Source of the DNA: CBDUQI01 sp965369325
Lineage (GTDB): Bacteria; Pseudomonadota; Gammaproteobacteria; Steroidobacterales; JBCBZW01
NCBI GenBank assembly: GCA_965369325.1
Contig: CBDUQI010000155.1
Coordinates: 1-14,194, forward strand
Reading direction: 5' to 3'
DNA length: 14,194 nucleotides
Within the stretch, counting starts at the first letter, position 1; each line of letters begins with the position of its first letter. Positions 1 to 6,258 of this stretch are shown in pieces. A program made the position numbers and the translations under genes. The notes below the pieces were generated by a model, which did not search any database, was not told the DNA's origin, and worked only from the letters and a program-made list of their open reading frames with translations.

Positions 1-194
1 CATATGGTGGGGGACGGTAGGAAGGATTGCTCACAAATTGGACGCTTGGGAGTGGTACGCTGGCCGAAGGGGGTACCGTGGTTTCGGAGGGAATCCCCCA
101 CGGGAGGGTGGAAGTTTCTTTTCCTTCGGTGGGCACAACCGGGTTACCGGGCAGCCACTAGAAACCTGGAGTTTTTGCCCCCCCCCCCCCGATG
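1..194. other. Left-edge noncoding stretch
   Basis: No convincing gene is visible. Two overlapping short plus-strand frames start here but have no good ribosome binding site and a Pro/Arg/Gly-rich composition typical of chance translation of GC-rich DNA. The stretch follows the stop codon of scoB on the minus strand and contains G- and C-rich runs. I see no T-tract terminator for scoB. Confidence 0.5.
178..190. repeat. Homopolymer run of 13 C (G13 on minus strand)
   Basis: Thirteen consecutive C lie at 178-190, four bases beyond the scoB stop codon (195-197) as read on the minus strand. No other homopolymer this long occurs in the window. It is outside any supported coding region, so it should not change a reading frame. 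It may be a slippage-prone tract or a place where read length or assembly is inexact. Confidence 0.85.
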
Positions 195-851
195 TTAGAG
201 TTCCATCTCGGGCACCACATCCGGGATCACCAACTCGCCCTCGGTCTTGCCTGCAATCTCATCGACGCTAACGCCCGGTGCCCGCTCGCGCAACCAGAAC
301 TTGCCATCCTCGATTTCAAGATAAGCCAGATCGGTCACCACCCGCTTGATGCATCCCGCGCCGGTTAACGGCAACGTGCACTGCTTAAGCAACTTCGACT
401 GTCCTTTGCGATTAGCGTGGGTCATGGTGACGATGATGTTGTCGGCACCGGCCACCAGATCCATAGCCCCACCCATGCCTTTGATCAGTTTGCCGGGAAT
501 CATCCAGGAGGCGATGTTGCCGTGCATGTCCACTTCGAATGCCCCGAGCACAGTCAGGTCGACGTGTCCGCCCCGGATCATGGCAAACGATTCAGCCGAG
601 GAAAAAATGGACGCGCCGGTGACTGCCGTCACCGTTTGCTTGCCCGCGTTGATCATATCGGCGTCCAGTTGCTCCTCGGTGGGAAACGGCCCCATGCCGA
701 GCAACCCGTTTTCTGACTGCAGCATGACCTCCATACCCTTTGGCACATAGTTGGCGACCAACGTGGGAATGCCGATGCCAAGGTTTACGTAGTAGCCGTC
801 GCGCAGCTCGCGGGCCACACGTTGTGCAAGTTGTTCTCTGGAAAGTGACAT
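195..851 (-). CDS. scoB: 3-oxoacid CoA-transferase, subunit B
   Basis: Subunit B (218 aa) of a class I CoA-transferase, which moves CoA between succinyl-CoA or acetyl-CoA and a 3-oxoacid such as acetoacetate, in the cytoplasm. The N-terminal YYVNLGIGIPTLV segment (about residues 20-33) and the SENG motif (residues 46-49) are visible. E47 should be the catalytic glutamate that forms the glutamyl-CoA intermediate. The later GGHVDLTVLGAFEVD segment and the length fit the family. An AAGGGGG Shine-Dalgarno precedes the ATG, and the start lies 12 bases after the scoA stop, so the two form an operon and a heteromeric enzyme. Subunits of beta-ketoadipate CoA-transferase (PcaJ) are close relatives, so substrate is not settled by sequence alone. 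The family call is secure. Confidence 0.93.
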   Translation of the reverse strand: MSLSREQLAQRVARELRDGYYVNLGIGIPTLVANYVPKGMEVMLQSENGLLGMGPFPTEEQLDADMINAGKQTVTAVTGASIFSSAESFAMIRGGHVDLTVLGAFEVDMHGNIASWMIPGKLIKGMGGAMDLVAGADNIIVTMTHANRKGQSKLLKQCTLPLTGAGCIKRVVTDLAYLEIEDGKFWLRERAPGVSVDEIAGKTEGELVIPDVVPEMEL

Positions 852-863
852 GGCTGTGCCCCC

Positions 864-1562
864 TTATGCTTCGCGCACTGTGCGCTGCTCGATGCGCTTT
901 TCAAACGACCCCTTGATCACCCGATTGACGTAGATACCGGGCGTATGGATCTGTGAAGGCTCGATCTCACCAGGCTCAACAATCTCCTCGGCCTCCACCA
1001 CCGTGATCCTGCCGGCCGTGGCTGCCATGGGATTAAAGTTCTGCGCGGTATGGCGGTAGATAGCGTTGCCATAACGATCAGCCTTCCAGGCACGCACGAT
1101 GGCAAAATCGCCAGTAATGGCCTCTTCCATGATGTACTTGCGACCATTGAACTCACGCACCTCTTTGCCATCGCCCACCGGCGTGCCGTAGCCCGTCGCA
1201 GTATAAAAAGCGGGGATGCCTGCGCCGCCGGCGCGCATCTTCTCCGCCAGCGTGCCCTGAGGCGTCAGCTCCACCTCCAGCTCGCCGGCCAGAAACTGCC
1301 CCTCAAACAGAGCGTTCTCGCCTACGTAAGAGGAGATCATCTTCTTGATCTGGCGATCTTCCAGCAGAATGCCCAGCCCAAAATCGTCCACCCCACAGTT
1401 ATTGGAGACAAACGTCAGCTCACGCACGCCCATCTTCTTCATGTGGGCGATGCATCCTTCGGGAATCCCGCACAACCCGAATCCGCCCGCGATGACAGTC
1501 ATCCCATCAACCAGGCCGTCCAACGCATCGGCATAGCTGCCGACAAGCTTGTTAATCGCCAT
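864..1562 (-). CDS. scoA: 3-oxoacid CoA-transferase, subunit A
   Basis: Subunit A (232 aa) of the same class I CoA-transferase. The glycine-rich GGFGLCGIPEG segment (residues 26-36), the TFVSNNCGVDDFGLG stretch, and ITGDFAIVRAWKADRYGN are typical of ScoA/AtoD proteins. The frame is open upstream to 1688, but I chose the ATG at 1562. The family starts just before this helix, and an AGAGGGG Shine-Dalgarno sits about 9 bases upstream. The extra 42 codons would also run through a TATAAT promoter box at 1620-1625. First gene of the scoA-scoB operon. It probably serves ketone-body or short-chain 3-oxoacid use, or polyhydroxybutyrate breakdown. A PcaI role in beta-ketoadipate catabolism is the main alternative; no other pca gene is in the window. 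Confidence 0.92.
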   Translation of the reverse strand: MAINKLVGSYADALDGLVDGMTVIAGGFGLCGIPEGCIAHMKKMGVRELTFVSNNCGVDDFGLGILLEDRQIKKMISSYVGENALFEGQFLAGELEVELTPQGTLAEKMRAGGAGIPAFYTATGYGTPVGDGKEVREFNGRKYIMEEAITGDFAIVRAWKADRYGNAIYRHTAQNFNPMAATAGRITVVEAEEIVEPGEIEPSQIHTPGIYVNRVIKGSFEKRIEQRTVREA

Positions 1563-1619
1563 CGAATTGAATCCCCTCTTGCCGAACGTACGCAATACGC
1601 CCCTGTGGCCGGTGTGTCG

Positions 1620-1648
1620 ATTATACGGAAGCCGTCGCCACATTTGTA
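1620..1648 (-). promoter_or_regulatory. Candidate scoAB promoter
   Basis: A perfect TATAAT -10 reads on the minus strand at 1620-1625. A weak -35 (TACAAA, 1643-1648) lies 17 bases upstream. Transcription would start near 1613, leaving a leader of about 50 bases before scoA. The -35 falls inside the palindrome at 1642-1663, so the promoter may depend on or be blocked by a regulator. Confidence 0.5.
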
Positions 1649-1663
1649 GCGGCCGCTCCATAA
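1642..1663. promoter_or_regulatory. Imperfect palindrome, candidate TetR-family operator
   Basis: A 22-bp element centred on GCGGCCGC. The left half is ATTTGTAGCGG and the right half CCGCTCCATAA, with 8 of 11 symmetric positions matching. Its first ten bases (ATTTGTAGCG) are identical to the first ten of the palindrome in the CMD/tetR promoter at 10341-10320. It overlaps the candidate promoters of both divergent genes (scoA and the secreted protein). Binding by the TetR protein encoded at 10404 is inference. Confidence 0.45.
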
Positions 1664-1672
1664 CTGGATAAT
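1644..1672 (+). promoter_or_regulatory. Candidate promoter of the secreted-protein gene
   Basis: TTGTAG at 1644-1649 and GATAAT at 1667-1672 are separated by 17 bases on the plus strand. The -10 is one base from consensus; the -35 matches only in its TTG. The start would lie near 1679, giving a leader of roughly 38 bases. The region overlaps the scoAB promoter on the other strand and the palindrome at 1642-1663. Confidence 0.45.
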
Positions 1673-1682
1673 TGCCAGGTGA

Positions 1683-1696
1683 CCCCATTGTTGGGG
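1683..1696. repeat. Short inverted repeat upstream of secreted-protein gene
   Basis: CCCCA (1683-1687) and TGGGG (1692-1696) form a 5-bp stem with a 4-base loop in the predicted leader, ten bases before the Shine-Dalgarno at 1706-1710. It could be a small operator or leader hairpin. The arms are short enough to be chance. Confidence 0.3.
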
Positions 1697-1716
1697 CACT
1701 ATATTAGGAGAATGAT

Positions 1717-2523
1717 GTGAATACCAACCGTCTCGCCATACCTCTCCTGCTCGCGCTGTGCGCCCTGGCAGTGGGGTCCACCACGCGGGCAGCATCGCTT
1801 TCATCAGCGCCGCAAGGCTACAACACGCACCTCACCTACTTCGCCAACGGGCAATACAATATCTTTGCGCCTAACCCTGACCCCAATCTGGTCAGTTGTT
1901 TTTTGCAATTTTGCGATGGCACCCACTTTCTGCAACAGGTGCAGGGATACAGCGCCGATGAAATCGCCCAGATTGAGGCAGACGCCAAAGCCTTCTTTGC
2001 GTGGCGTTTCGGCATCGACGTAGACGACCCGGCGAACATCGGCCGCCTCACCTTCCAATCGTTCCAACTGGACCCGCGTAACAAGTACCGCGCGTATTTA
2101 ATTTCGGGCAGCTACGTTCCGGATGACGGCTTTGAAGTGCGCGATGGCGGCTTCGGCATCACCATCACCGACCCCAATGGCTACACCCTGGGCGGCGAGT
2201 TCGCGGGCATTACCATTGCGCCACGCAGCACCATGGGCTACGGGGAGTACAACATTGCCGTGGTCCGTCAAGGGCAGGTGGTGCGGGAGATCGACATTTC
2301 TTATCGGGCCGGCGCCCCGCTGGTACTCAGCGACGTTGGGTTGGTACCGTTCTTTTGCGAGATTCACTCTGGCCGGCTGATCGACAACGACTTCTCAAAC
2401 CCTGGCGTCGCGCGCGAAGGTGTAGCTCAGGGGCTCGCTTTTGTGGTGGATCAGGGTGATGGCACATTTAAGGTGAACTTCCGAAACTCGTTAACGTTTA
2501 ACGAGGACTTCGGAGGACTTTAG
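1717..2523 (+). CDS. Secreted protein of unknown family
   Basis: A 268-aa protein I do not recognise. The start is GTG, preceded by AGGAG at 1706-1710, six bases upstream. Residues 1-25 form a classical Sec signal peptide: N-terminal Arg, hydrophobic PLLLALCALAV, and likely cleavage after TRA-A. The mature part has three Cys, two of them close together (VSCFLQFCDG), and many Gly/Asp/Thr-rich segments such as GFGITITDPNG. A predominantly beta, extracytoplasmic fold seems likely. There is no obvious lipobox, sortase or PEP-CTERM signal and no membrane helix after the signal peptide. The gene is divergent from scoAB with a shared control region. A periplasmic or extracellular binding or hydrolytic role is possible, but nothing in the sequence identifies one. 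Confidence 0.8.
   Translation: MNTNRLAIPLLLALCALAVGSTTRAASLSSAPQGYNTHLTYFANGQYNIFAPNPDPNLVSCFLQFCDGTHFLQQVQGYSADEIAQIEADAKAFFAWRFGIDVDDPANIGRLTFQSFQLDPRNKYRAYLISGSYVPDDGFEVRDGGFGITITDPNGYTLGGEFAGITIAPRSTMGYGEYNIAVVRQGQVVREIDISYRAGAPLVLSDVGLVPFFCEIHSGRLIDNDFSNPGVAREGVAQGLAFVVDQGDGTFKVNFRNSLTFNEDFGGL
2487..2505 (+). repeat. Perfect hairpin in the last codons of the secreted-protein gene
   Basis: CTCGTTAA (2487-2494) and TTAACGAG (2498-2505) are perfect inverted repeats with a CGT loop, ending six codons before the stop. No T-tract follows on the plus strand, so a plain intrinsic terminator is unlikely. It may protect the transcript end or simply reflect codon choice. Confidence 0.4.
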
Positions 2524-2574
2524 TACGTGATCGGCCTGTGGAGCAGACCAACAGAGCGACCATATGCCCTTCCG

Positions 2575-2602
2575 AAAAGCGTCCACGCGTTTGCGTGGAC
2601 GC
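2575..2602 (-). terminator. Intrinsic terminator of the minus-strand small-orphan operon
   Basis: GCGTCCACGC (2579-2588) and GCGTGGACGC (2593-2602) form a perfect 10-bp GC-rich stem with a 4-base loop. Read on the minus strand the stem is followed by TTTT (2578-2575). It lies about 20 bases past the stop of the 64-aa gene at 2624. The tail on the plus strand has no T-run, so it should not serve the convergent secreted-protein gene equally well. Confidence 0.8.
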
Positions 2603-2623
2603 ACCGGACGGTGGGCAAGGAAC

Positions 2624-2818
2624 TTACTCGCCCTGCGCCGCGCGCAACGCCTCCGCGCGATAGCTCTCAGCGATGCTGTGCGTGTAGTAGTAAAACATCC
2701 CCAGCAAGTCACTGGTGGTCACGCCATTTTCAGAGGCCGTTTTGACGGCAGCCTCCAAATGCTGTTGCACCAGCGCCTGTGGTGTCGGTTCGTTTGTCTC
2801 TTCTGCTTCAGCTGACAT
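2624..2818 (-). CDS. Small hypothetical protein (64 aa)
   Basis: I do not recognise this protein. The N-terminus is acidic (MSAEAEETNEPTP) and is followed by predicted helices. The second contains LLGMFYYYTHSIAESYRAE, an aromatic amphipathic stretch that could be a protein-interaction surface. There is no signal peptide and no Cys, so it should be a soluble cytoplasmic protein. AGGAG precedes the ATG at good spacing. The gene starts 12 bases after the stop of the 192-aa orphan, and a terminator follows. Together these support a real gene despite its size. The tight spacing suggests the two small orphans are made together. Confidence 0.7.
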   Translation of the reverse strand: MSAEAEETNEPTPQALVQQHLEAAVKTASENGVTTSDLLGMFYYYTHSIAESYRAEALRAAQGE

Positions 2819-2830
2819 TATTTTCTCCTT

Positions 2831-3409
2831 TTATGAGGTCTGCGGCTCGGTGACCCATTCCTCAGGGTCTGCGCTCATATCTAGTTCACCAAAGCGCCCG
2901 CCCACCAAAATTGAGCGAAACGGCTCTTGCAAACCGTCCACATAGGATTGCTTCACGGTCCAGGAGCCACTTTCGGAAAACTCGGCTTCATCCGCACAAA
3001 GGAACAAAGCGTAAAAATCCATATCCGGCTCGCCCTTTACGCTTGCCAGCTTGTTTATCTCGGCGGTTTTCACCTCAAAGCTGGCCGGTAATTCGGGCCG
3101 GTACTCGGCCGAGGCGACGGTGGTATTGGCGCGTGCATGAATGCCGCCCAATCCGTAATTCACCTGCACCCGACAGCCGTCTGCGTCGTAGTGCGAGATG
3201 AGCATATTGATGGTGAGCTCACCCTGCGGGCCGTGGCGCTCGGATTTCGTCCAGATCAGCGCGTCGCCAACCTCGCACATAATCAGCGCGATGAGTGGCT
3301 TCTCACCTTTCGCCGCCCCCCTCCACTGGCGTTTAGGACCATTCACCCAGTCCCCTTCACCCTTGACGGCAATGCTGCGCAGCTTCGTTTCTCCAACTTC
3401 CAGCAACAT
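2831..3409 (-). CDS. Hypothetical protein (192 aa)
   Basis: Not recognised. The chosen ATG at 3409 has an AGGGGGAG Shine-Dalgarno about eight bases upstream. The frame remains open to 3463, but that longer form would be translated through the hairpin at 3433-3458 and has a worse start (GTG, no clear ribosome site). The protein begins MLLEVGETKLRSIAVKG, contains a central LTINMLISHYDADGCRVQVNYG segment, and ends in an acidic tail. No signal peptide or membrane helix is visible, so it is probably cytoplasmic. It lies between the Tat-exported protein gene and the 64-aa gene on the same strand. Function is unknown; a role tied to the exported protein is only suggested by position. Confidence 0.75.
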   Translation of the reverse strand: MLLEVGETKLRSIAVKGEGDWVNGPKRQWRGAAKGEKPLIALIMCEVGDALIWTKSERHGPQGELTINMLISHYDADGCRVQVNYGLGGIHARANTTVASAEYRPELPASFEVKTAEINKLASVKGEPDMDFYALFLCADEAEFSESGSWTVKQSYVDGLQEPFRSILVGGRFGELDMSADPEEWVTEPQTS

Positions 3410-3432
3410 CCGTGCTTCTCCCCCTTCACTGT

Positions 3433-3458
3433 GCTCGCCGCAGCCAGCTGCGGCGAGC
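3433..3458 (-). repeat. Perfect hairpin upstream of the 192-aa gene
   Basis: GCTCGCCGCAG (3433-3443) and CTGCGGCGAGC (3448-3458) form an 11-bp stem with a CCAG loop. It lies 24 bases before the ATG at 3409 on the minus strand, just ahead of the Shine-Dalgarno. No T-run follows, so it is more likely a processing, stabilising or translation-control structure than a terminator. Confidence 0.55.
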
Positions 3459-3473
3459 GTCACACTCTAGCGC

Positions 3474-3531
3474 GACCTCAACATCGAAGGGGGCAGGACA
3501 TCTGCCCTGCCCCCTCGTTTGTTTTGAGGTC
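3474..3531 (-). terminator. Nested hairpin directly after the Tat-protein gene, possible attenuator
   Basis: An outer pair of perfect 8-base arms (GACCTCAA at 3474-3481, TTGAGGTC at 3524-3531) encloses an inner 10-bp GC-rich stem (3488-3497 with 3506-3515). The outer arm abuts the stop codon at 3532-3534. The tail on the minus strand beyond the inner stem is TTCGATGTTG, a weak T-tract, so termination may be partial. This would let the large gene be expressed more than the two genes behind it. The plus-strand side is richer in T, but no gene there needs a terminator. Confidence 0.5.
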
Positions 3532-5283
3532 TTAGTTGAACACACCAATCGGGAACGGATTCGACAGTGCGAAGTCGCCCGCGGTCGGGATGGTCCAGTT
3601 GATGTTGCCAAAGTTCGTCTGCGTCGGGTCACCCAGCAAGGTGACATTCAGCCGAGGCGGCCACAACAGGTAGTTTCTGAAGTGGTAAGTTACGATGCCG
3701 TCCGAACGTTTCGCACGCGGGTAGCTGGTACCGTGCACTCGACCATAGAAGTTCGGCGCACCAAACGTCATCTGGCCATCCAACTCGGGGTTGCTCGGAT
3801 CCGCGAAACCGGAAACTTCGCCCGTCGAGTCAAACAGACCGATGCCGGTGCCCTGATCCATGTCGGCGCGTGCATTGATCTCGGCGCTTCCCGGGTTCGG
3901 GCAAAGGTCACAGGCAAACAACTCAGGCACACCGTCCGCCGGACGGAACGAGGTGGGCACTTCGGACTGGTAGTGCAGGGTAACCGGCGTCTCGTCCTGA
4001 CCAAACTTGAGGTTGTAGTTGCCCCAGAAGTAGTCAGTACCGCGCGGCCACATACCCAGTGGCCAGCCCGGACGTGCTGCCGGACGGTAGCCACCGCCTG
4101 GGTTCGCACACGTGCGCACATCAAGCACGGCATCGATACGCATCTCGGTATCCAGCAGCGCAGTGTCATCTACGTTGAGGCCCTGGATGTGGGCAACACG
4201 ACGCCACCACTGGCCCCAGTAAGGACCGGTGCCCTGCGGGTTAGTCAGCGCACCACCCCCGTGCTGTCCGCGTTTGCTTATGCTCGGCGCCGTGGTGCCA
4301 CTCAATGGCGGGTAAGGATGATCCGGCGTGCTGAAGTAGCGTTCGCCACGACGTACGGCCTGGATATCGGCCAGGCAGTCGATGGTTTCGACCACGCCAC
4401 CCCAGAAGCCGCCGTCACGTACTTTACCTGGCCAGTCAGGGCTGGCAGCTGTGGTACGGGTCGGCTGACCATTCACTACGATGCCACCACGATAGGCCGG
4501 GTGCAGCTTGCCGGAGCGGAACTGAACCGTGTAAGCCGTATCCGGACCCAGCAAAGTCGGTGCCATACGTGCCCAGCCAACCACGTTGCCGGCGTCATCG
4601 AATACGCCTGCGTAACGCGGAGACAGTAAGCTCGCCTGGTTGTACTCATCCGGGCTGCCCGGGTACTGGTAAGCAACGCCAAAACCGTTAAAGCCGTCCA
4701 TTGCCGGGTCGTCAAAATCCAGCCCCGCCAAGCGGCGAGCCCAGTTAATGGCAGACCAAATGTCATCGCGAATAGCCGTGTCCGACTGACCCAGGATGTC
4801 ACGTGACCAGAACTCGGTGGAACGAGCAGCTGATTCGTTGCCGCCAACGCCACTGTAGATGGGCTCCAGGCGGGTGCCAGTATCCGCTGCAATCGGCAGC
4901 AGCTGGCTGTTAACAGCAAGCGTATGCTGCTCGAACAAGCCGCTCGTATTTGAGAACTGCCCGTTCGGGTAGTTGGGTGACTCCGGATCGATACCCTGCA
5001 CACCCTCAGCCATGTAGCCCATCGCAAAGTCGAAGCCACCCATCGCACGGGCAGGCATCGCGGTCCACTCACCGGTGTAATCCGGGAAAGTGCCGATAAA
5101 CTCAGCGATATTCGGGATCAAACCCGGATACGAGAAGCTCTGGATCGATCGAGCAGCCACTTCCGAGGTTTTCAACATGCCTGCGGAAACTGCGGTACCT
5201 AGTCCTGCTGCGCCGGCCGTCACACCGAGGAAGCCTCGACGGCTGATCCCCTGTGCTTCGTCTGACCGTTTTTCTTTAGTCAT
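3532..5283 (-). CDS. Tat-exported protein of unknown family
   Basis: A 583-aa protein with a twin-arginine signal: S-R-R-G-F-L-G at residues 14-20, then the mildly hydrophobic VTAGAAGLGTAVSAGM, with likely cleavage near residues 42-46 (VAA-RS). It should be exported folded to the periplasm. The start at 5283 is supported by GGGGGAGGAA about ten bases upstream and by the normal length of a Tat n-region. The frame is open to 5352 but has no better start. The mature part is rich in Gly, Pro, Asp and aromatic residues. It has WSRDILGQSDTAIRDD near the N-terminus and a Cys pair in ACDLCPNPG, with further Cys in ETIDCLAD and VRTCANPG. No known cofactor motif is evident. Tat use often reflects a cofactor, but that is inference. 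Its own promoter is strong and two small orphans lie downstream. Family unrecognised. Confidence 0.85.
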   Translation of the reverse strand: MTKEKRSDEAQGISRRGFLGVTAGAAGLGTAVSAGMLKTSEVAARSIQSFSYPGLIPNIAEFIGTFPDYTGEWTAMPARAMGGFDFAMGYMAEGVQGIDPESPNYPNGQFSNTSGLFEQHTLAVNSQLLPIAADTGTRLEPIYSGVGGNESAARSTEFWSRDILGQSDTAIRDDIWSAINWARRLAGLDFDDPAMDGFNGFGVAYQYPGSPDEYNQASLLSPRYAGVFDDAGNVVGWARMAPTLLGPDTAYTVQFRSGKLHPAYRGGIVVNGQPTRTTAASPDWPGKVRDGGFWGGVVETIDCLADIQAVRRGERYFSTPDHPYPPLSGTTAPSISKRGQHGGGALTNPQGTGPYWGQWWRRVAHIQGLNVDDTALLDTEMRIDAVLDVRTCANPGGGYRPAARPGWPLGMWPRGTDYFWGNYNLKFGQDETPVTLHYQSEVPTSFRPADGVPELFACDLCPNPGSAEINARADMDQGTGIGLFDSTGEVSGFADPSNPELDGQMTFGAPNFYGRVHGTSYPRAKRSDGIVTYHFRNYLLWPPRLNVTLLGDPTQTNFGNINWTIPTAGDFALSNPFPIGVFN

Positions 5284-5377
5284 CTTTTGATTCCTCCCCC
5301 TATCGCCGCACCCCCCTTTGGGTCGGGCAGGGTTATGTAGTAGCTTGAGCATCGTTTTTTGTAATTATTGTTCCAAA

Positions 5378-5406
5378 AATATAGAGGACCATCAGGATTA
5401 CGTCAA
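5378..5406 (-). promoter_or_regulatory. Strong sigma70-type promoter of the Tat-protein gene
   Basis: On the minus strand, TTGACG (5406-5401) and TATATT (5383-5378) are separated by exactly 17 bases, each one base from consensus. Predicted transcription starts near 5371, leaving a leader of about 88 bases to the ATG at 5283. The surrounding DNA is AT-rich compared with the flanking genes, as expected for a promoter. Confidence 0.75.
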
Positions 5407-5467
5407 ATATGTCGCTTTATGTACCGATAAGTGGCTGTATTGGTTGGGAACAACGGCCTTGAATTCA

Positions 5468-6073
5468 CTACACTTCCGGCGGTGCTGTAGCCTGCATGGA
5501 GGGCCTGGCACCCCAATCAGAGAACCAGTTCGCCAGCCTCGGATGCGACCCGCGCCAATCTTCCTCAGCCATTCGAAAATCCAGATATCCGAGCGCAACC
5601 CCGGTGGCGATATGGCCGATGTTCAGTGCCGCCGTACCGTTTGGTGGTTGCCCTTCCAGTGCCGCTAGGGCGCGACGAACAGCGCTTAGCTGACGCGCGA
5701 TCCACGGGGCTGACTGGCGCTCCTCGGGCCGCATGGTTTCCAGCCGCCAGGCAACGGCTGCATCCAGAATGCCATCGCCCAGCGCCTGATCACGCAGCGC
5801 ATGCCAGCGGGCCGGGCCGGCGGCCGGAAATACGGGCTCGCCACGGTGCTGGCTGTCTAGATACTCACAGATCACCGGTGAGTCAAACAACACGCCAGCG
5901 TCCGGGGTTTCGAGCACCGGCACCTTGCCCAACGGGCCGTATCCTGGCACCGGGCTGTCACCGGCCCACGGGTCGGCCACCACGCGCTCGATGGCCTCAT
6001 CCAGCCCGCGTTCAATTGCCACGATCAGTACTTTTCTGGCGAACGGCGACGTCGGTGAATAGATAAGTTTCAT
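5468..6073 (-). CDS. Glutathione S-transferase family protein
   Basis: A 201-aa cytosolic glutathione transferase-like protein that likely conjugates glutathione to electrophiles or detoxifies reactive metabolites. The thioredoxin-like N-terminal domain (about residues 1-75) begins MKLIYSPTSPFARKV, with S6, T8 and S9 near the expected catalytic position. The cis-Pro is in GKVPVLE (P52), and the DSPVICEYLD motif (D64, S65) should bind the glutathione gamma-glutamyl group. An all-helical C-terminal domain follows. The ATG at 6073 has GGAG six bases upstream and matches the family start; the longer open frame to 6238 has no similar support. The gene is divergent from the MDR oxidoreductase at 6259, which fits a joint response to electrophiles or quinones. 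The substrate is not predictable. Confidence 0.93.
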   Translation of the reverse strand: MKLIYSPTSPFARKVLIVAIERGLDEAIERVVADPWAGDSPVPGYGPLGKVPVLETPDAGVLFDSPVICEYLDSQHRGEPVFPAAGPARWHALRDQALGDGILDAAVAWRLETMRPEERQSAPWIARQLSAVRRALAALEGQPPNGTAALNIGHIATGVALGYLDFRMAEEDWRGSHPRLANWFSDWGARPSMQATAPPEV

Positions 6074-6258
6074 AAATGCTCCGTGGGCACAGGGTTCAGA
6101 CAATCGGTCAGCGCAGCGACGGTTGACGGGTGCAAACACCATCCTGCAAAGTGCGTATCGGCATGGCTGCGGAACGCAATCCGCGCTGCCGATGCCCCAG
6201 CACATCGCTTGTGATAAGTGGTGCAAATCATCCCCCAACCAAAAGCAGGGAAAAACCC
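6074..6258. promoter_or_regulatory. Divergent control region between GST and MDR genes
   Basis: This 185-base gap must carry promoters for both genes, but I see no pair of good -35 and -10 boxes on either strand. It contains an extended imperfect hairpin. Outer arms ATCGGCA (6157-6163) and TGCCGAT (6187-6193) surround GCGG (6169-6172) pairing with CCGC (6181-6184). That could be a leader structure or an operator for an unlinked regulator. Confidence 0.4.

Noticed and set aside
4..271. Two short plus-strand frames at the left edge
   Set aside because: They overlap each other, lack convincing ribosome sites, run through the C13 tract and partly into the antisense of scoB.
1563..1688. Longer N-terminus for scoA
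   Set aside because: The extra codons cover a perfect TATAAT box and an operator-like palindrome, and do not resemble ScoA/AtoD N-termini.
3410..3463. Upstream extension of the 192-aa protein, with a lipobox-like LAAAGC
   Set aside because: The extension has no hydrophobic signal region before the Cys, starts with GTG without a ribosome site, and runs through the perfect hairpin at 3433-3458. The ATG at 3409 has a strong Shine-Dalgarno.
3412..4629. A 405-codon plus-strand open frame opposite the Tat-protein gene
   Set aside because: It lies antisense to a gene with a Tat signal, ribosome site and promoter. Its translation is Arg/Thr/Val-rich without domains, as expected of a shadow frame in GC-rich DNA.
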